A stretch of 64,000 bases of DNA from Siccirubricoccus deserti (GTDB lineage: Bacteria; Pseudomonadota; Alphaproteobacteria; Acetobacterales; Acetobacteraceae): assembly GCF_014283215.1 (NCBI RefSeq), contig NZ_JACOMF010000030.1, positions 1-64,000 on the forward strand, written 5' to 3'. Both the position numbers and the translations under genes were made by a program. Within the stretch, counting starts at the first letter, position 1; each line of letters begins with the position of its first letter. Of this stretch, positions 61,931 through 64,000 are shown in pieces. The notes below the pieces were generated by a model, which was not told the DNA's origin, searched no databases, and was given only the letters and a program-made list of their open reading frames with translations.

Positions 61931-62440
61931 GTGCCCGACGCGACCTTGCTGATCGAGGACAGCGTCTTCCTCGGCAATGGCGCGTTGCGCGACGGCCACG
62001 CCTGCGCCCGTGGCATCTATGCCGGGCGGCTCGGCGCGTTGCTGATCCGCCGCAGCCGGTTCGAGGCGACACGGGTGTGCCACCATGTGAAGTCCCGCGC
62101 CGCGCGAACCGAAGTGGTGGACAGCCAGATCCTCGACACGCCGGACGACAATGCCAGCTATCTGGTCGACCTGCCGAACGGCGAGGAGGTGCTGCTGCGC
62201 GGCAATACCCTGCACAAGGGCCCACGCTCCGGCAATCCCGGCACCGCCATCGCCATCGGCTTCGAGGGGGTGACGCAGCCGACTCCCAGCCTGCGCATTC
62301 TCGACAACCGTTTCGAGACCCTGCTGCCACGGGTCACGGTCTTCGTCCGCAACCGCAGCAAGGTGGCGGTGGAGCTTTCCGGCAACAGCCTGACTGGCCG
62401 GGTGGTGGCGCTGGTGGGGCCGGGGCGGGTCGCCCGCTGA
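61931..62440 (+). pseudogene. Truncated right-handed beta-helix protein
   Basis: About 169 residues from GTG 61931. Sequence shows short repeated beta-strand turns: LLIEDSVFLGNG, LLIRRSRFEATR, VVDSQILDTP, VLLRGNTLHKG, RILDNRFETL, VELSGNSLTGR, characteristic of parallel beta-helix proteins. The family's N-terminal part (an ATI-type opening and first rungs) is absent: immediately upstream is acyP, and no other start or ribosome site is seen. Probably the 3' remnant of a larger secreted or envelope protein. Confidence 0.6.
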
Positions 62441-62484
62441 GACCCGCCATGCGGCATGGGAGCGAAACTCCTGGACCTGTGTTA

Positions 62485-62499
62485 TGTTGCGGTGCAACA
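62485..62499. promoter_or_regulatory. PhaR-like palindrome upstream of the DUF3141 gene
   Basis: TGTTGC-GGT-GCAACA, a perfect 6-bp inverted repeat 29 bases upstream of the start. The core TTGC-n3-GCAA resembles the CTGC-n3-GCAG sites bound by PhaR, the polyhydroxyalkanoate regulator of alphaproteobacteria. DUF3141 genes often lie in that context. Only by-eye evidence. Confidence 0.42.
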
Positions 62500-62528
62500 G
62501 CCCGCGAATGAACAGGATACGCCATCCA

Positions 62529-64000
62529 TGACCATGGTGACCCCTCCCCCGGGCCAGGAATTCTTCGCCCGCGGCGCCGCAACCATGTCGCGCGTGCTCG
62601 ACCAGGCCCAGGCCATGGCGGATGTGGTGAACCGTCACGCCTCCGCGCTGCTGCCGATCCCGCGCCCGACCCTGCCGCCGCGCCTGCCCGCCGACCCGGT
62701 GACCCTCACCCGCGACGCCGCCGCCTATGCCCTCGATGCCGGACAGCGGGCGCTGCTGTTCTGGGACACCATGCGCCGCGCCGGCAACGCCTTCACCGAA
62801 CATGAGGCCGCCGGCTGCCCGCCGGTGCTGGTGTTCGACTGGGAGATGGTGCTGGATGGCCGCAGCCTGCCGCGGCCGTGCAACTACGCCCTGGTGCGCA
62901 TCATCCCGCCTGCCGGCACCCGGCCGGCCGACCCGGCGCTGCGCCCCTTCGTCATCATCGACCCGCGCGCCGGCCATGGCGCCGGCATCGGCGGCTTCAA
63001 GTCGGACAGCCAGGTCGGCGTCGCCCTGCGGCGCGGCCATGCGGTATATTTCGTCATCTTCTTCCGCGACCCCGAGCCGGGCCAGACCGTGCTCGACATC
63101 ACCGCGGCGGAGACCGCCTTCCTCCACCGCATCCACGCGCTGCACCCGCAGGCGCCGAAGCCCGTCGTCATCGGCAATTGCCAGGGTGGCTGGGCGGTGA
63201 TGATGCTGGCGGCCAGCCAGCCGGAGCTTTGCGGCGCGCTGGTGCTGAACGGCGCCCCGCTGTCCTACTGGGCCGGCGAGCGCGGGCGGAACCCGATGCG
63301 CTATCTCGGCGGCCTCGCCGGCGGGTCCTGGCCGGCGGCGCTGATGGCCGACCTCGGCCATGGCAAATTCGACGGCGCCGACCTCGTGCTGAATTTCGAG
63401 AGCCTGTCGCCGGCCAACACCTGGTTCAGCAAATACTACAACCTCTACCGCCATGCCGACACCGAGGCCGAGCGCTTCCTGGAGTTCGAGCGCTGGTGGG
63501 GCGGCTACTTCCTGATGAACCGCGACGAGATCCGCTGGATCGTCGAGAACCTGTTCATCGGCGACCGCTTCGCCCGCGGCGAGATTTCCGCGGGTGGCGG
63601 CGCGACCTTCAACATGCGCGCCGTGCGGTCCCCGGTGATCGTGTTTGCCTCCGCGGGCGACAACATCACCCCGCCCGGCCAGGCGCTGCGCTGGATCGCC
63701 GATGTCTACCGCGACGAGCAGGAGATCAAGGCGCTCGGCCAGACCATCGTCTACCTGATGCATGACGAGATCGGCCACCTCGGCATCTTCGTCTCCGGCG
63801 CCGTGGCGCTGAAGGAGCATTCCGAGATCGCCGAGACCCTGGCGCTGATCGACAGCGTCGCGCCCGGCCTCTACGAGATGCTGATCACCCGCGCCCCTGG
63901 ATCCAACGCCTGGCAGGTGGAGCTGAAGGAACGCTCCATCGCCGATATCCGCGCCCGCAGCGGCGAGGCGAAGAACGAGGCCTTCCCGGCAGTCGCCAGG
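62529..64000 (+). CDS. DUF3141 PHA-synthase-like hydrolase (partial, off right edge)
   Basis: An open frame of at least 490 codons starting at ATG 62529 (62535 is an alternative) and running off the window without a stop. It matches the DUF3141 branch of PhaC-like alpha/beta hydrolases: RPFVIIDPRAGHGAGIGGFKSDS, HAVYFVIFFRDPEPGQT, the nucleophile elbow VIGNCQGGW (Cys in place of the Ser of lipases, as in PHA synthases), VIVFASAGDNITPP for the Asp, and YLMHDEIGHLGIFVSG for the His (split segments). Its role is probably in PHA or lipid metabolism; not proven. It sits behind the PhaR-like palindrome. Confidence 0.92.

Noticed and set aside
1-64000. CRISPR arrays, rRNA genes and prophage structural genes
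   Set aside because: No regularly spaced repeats, rRNA sequence or phage modules were seen. The phage-like proteins are the type VI sheath, tube and baseplate.

Overview
The window is about 70% G+C, densely coded and uses strong GGAGG-type ribosome sites. Its gene content (Bug/TctC receptors, CaiB transferases, malonyl-CoA decarboxylase, Bpt leucyltransferase, ATP12-type F1 chaperone, class II DAHP synthase, DUF3141 hydrolase) suggests an alphaproteobacterium of the Acetobacteraceae, probably Roseomonas-like. That placement is an inference from protein flavour; there is no rRNA in the window.

Layout. 1-2.3 kb: an IS66-like transposase end at the edge, a small DUF883-like protein, a HupE/UreJ Ni/Co permease with a candidate cobalamin riboswitch, and tRNA-Ser(GGA). 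2.3-7.3 kb: a cyclase-family enzyme and two overlapping tctC receptor genes followed by a 42-codon relic of a third, opposite a succinate-semialdehyde dehydrogenase-MaoC pair. 7.5-18 kb: YeeE sulfur transporter, glutathione reductase, DAHP synthase, a nicotinate phosphoribosyltransferase-like gene, a shortened EamA transporter, an NAD synthetase lacking key catalytic residues, two tandem paralogous small proteins, TM2 protein and gltX. 18-31 kb: hydrolase, CoA-transferase, malonyl-CoA decarboxylase, aldehyde and alcohol dehydrogenases, penicillin-acylase-like Ntn hydrolase, bpt, lipoprotein and MFS exporter. 31.4-33 kb: an AT-rich patch with a GT61-like glycosyltransferase, clearly foreign in composition. 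33-43 kb: Gfo/Idh oxidoreductase, RidA, CHAP protein, DUF1028, hydroxyacyl-CoA dehydrogenase, a tiny membrane protein-XpaC-TelA operon, a large uncharacterised protein, a broken tctC and a zinc alcohol dehydrogenase.

43.2-55.6 kb: a type VI secretion locus. One leftward operon encodes TssA, B, C, Hcp, TagJ, E, F, G and ClpV (sheath, tube, baseplate and recycling ATPase), with tagF and a PppA-type phosphatase beside it. The membrane complex (TssJ/L/M), TssK, VgrG and the kinase are absent, and unrelated genes flank both sides, so the system must be split in the genome or incomplete. 55.9-64 kb: DUF4337 protein, RlpA, an RluC-type pseudouridine synthase, AsmA, ATP12 chaperone, acylphosphatase, a truncated beta-helix protein, and a DUF3141 hydrolase running off the end behind a PhaR-like palindrome.

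A recurring theme is gene decay: two tctC relics, an EamA gene with a missing middle, a beta-helix gene without its start, an NadE with active-site losses, and a GabD with an altered cofactor-site motif. Many GC-rich palindromic repeats sit between genes. No wholly new multi-gene system is evident. The best candidates for novelty are the 532-residue uncharacterised protein, the unusual NadE, the tandem paralogue pair and the 50-residue membrane protein upstream of XpaC-TelA.
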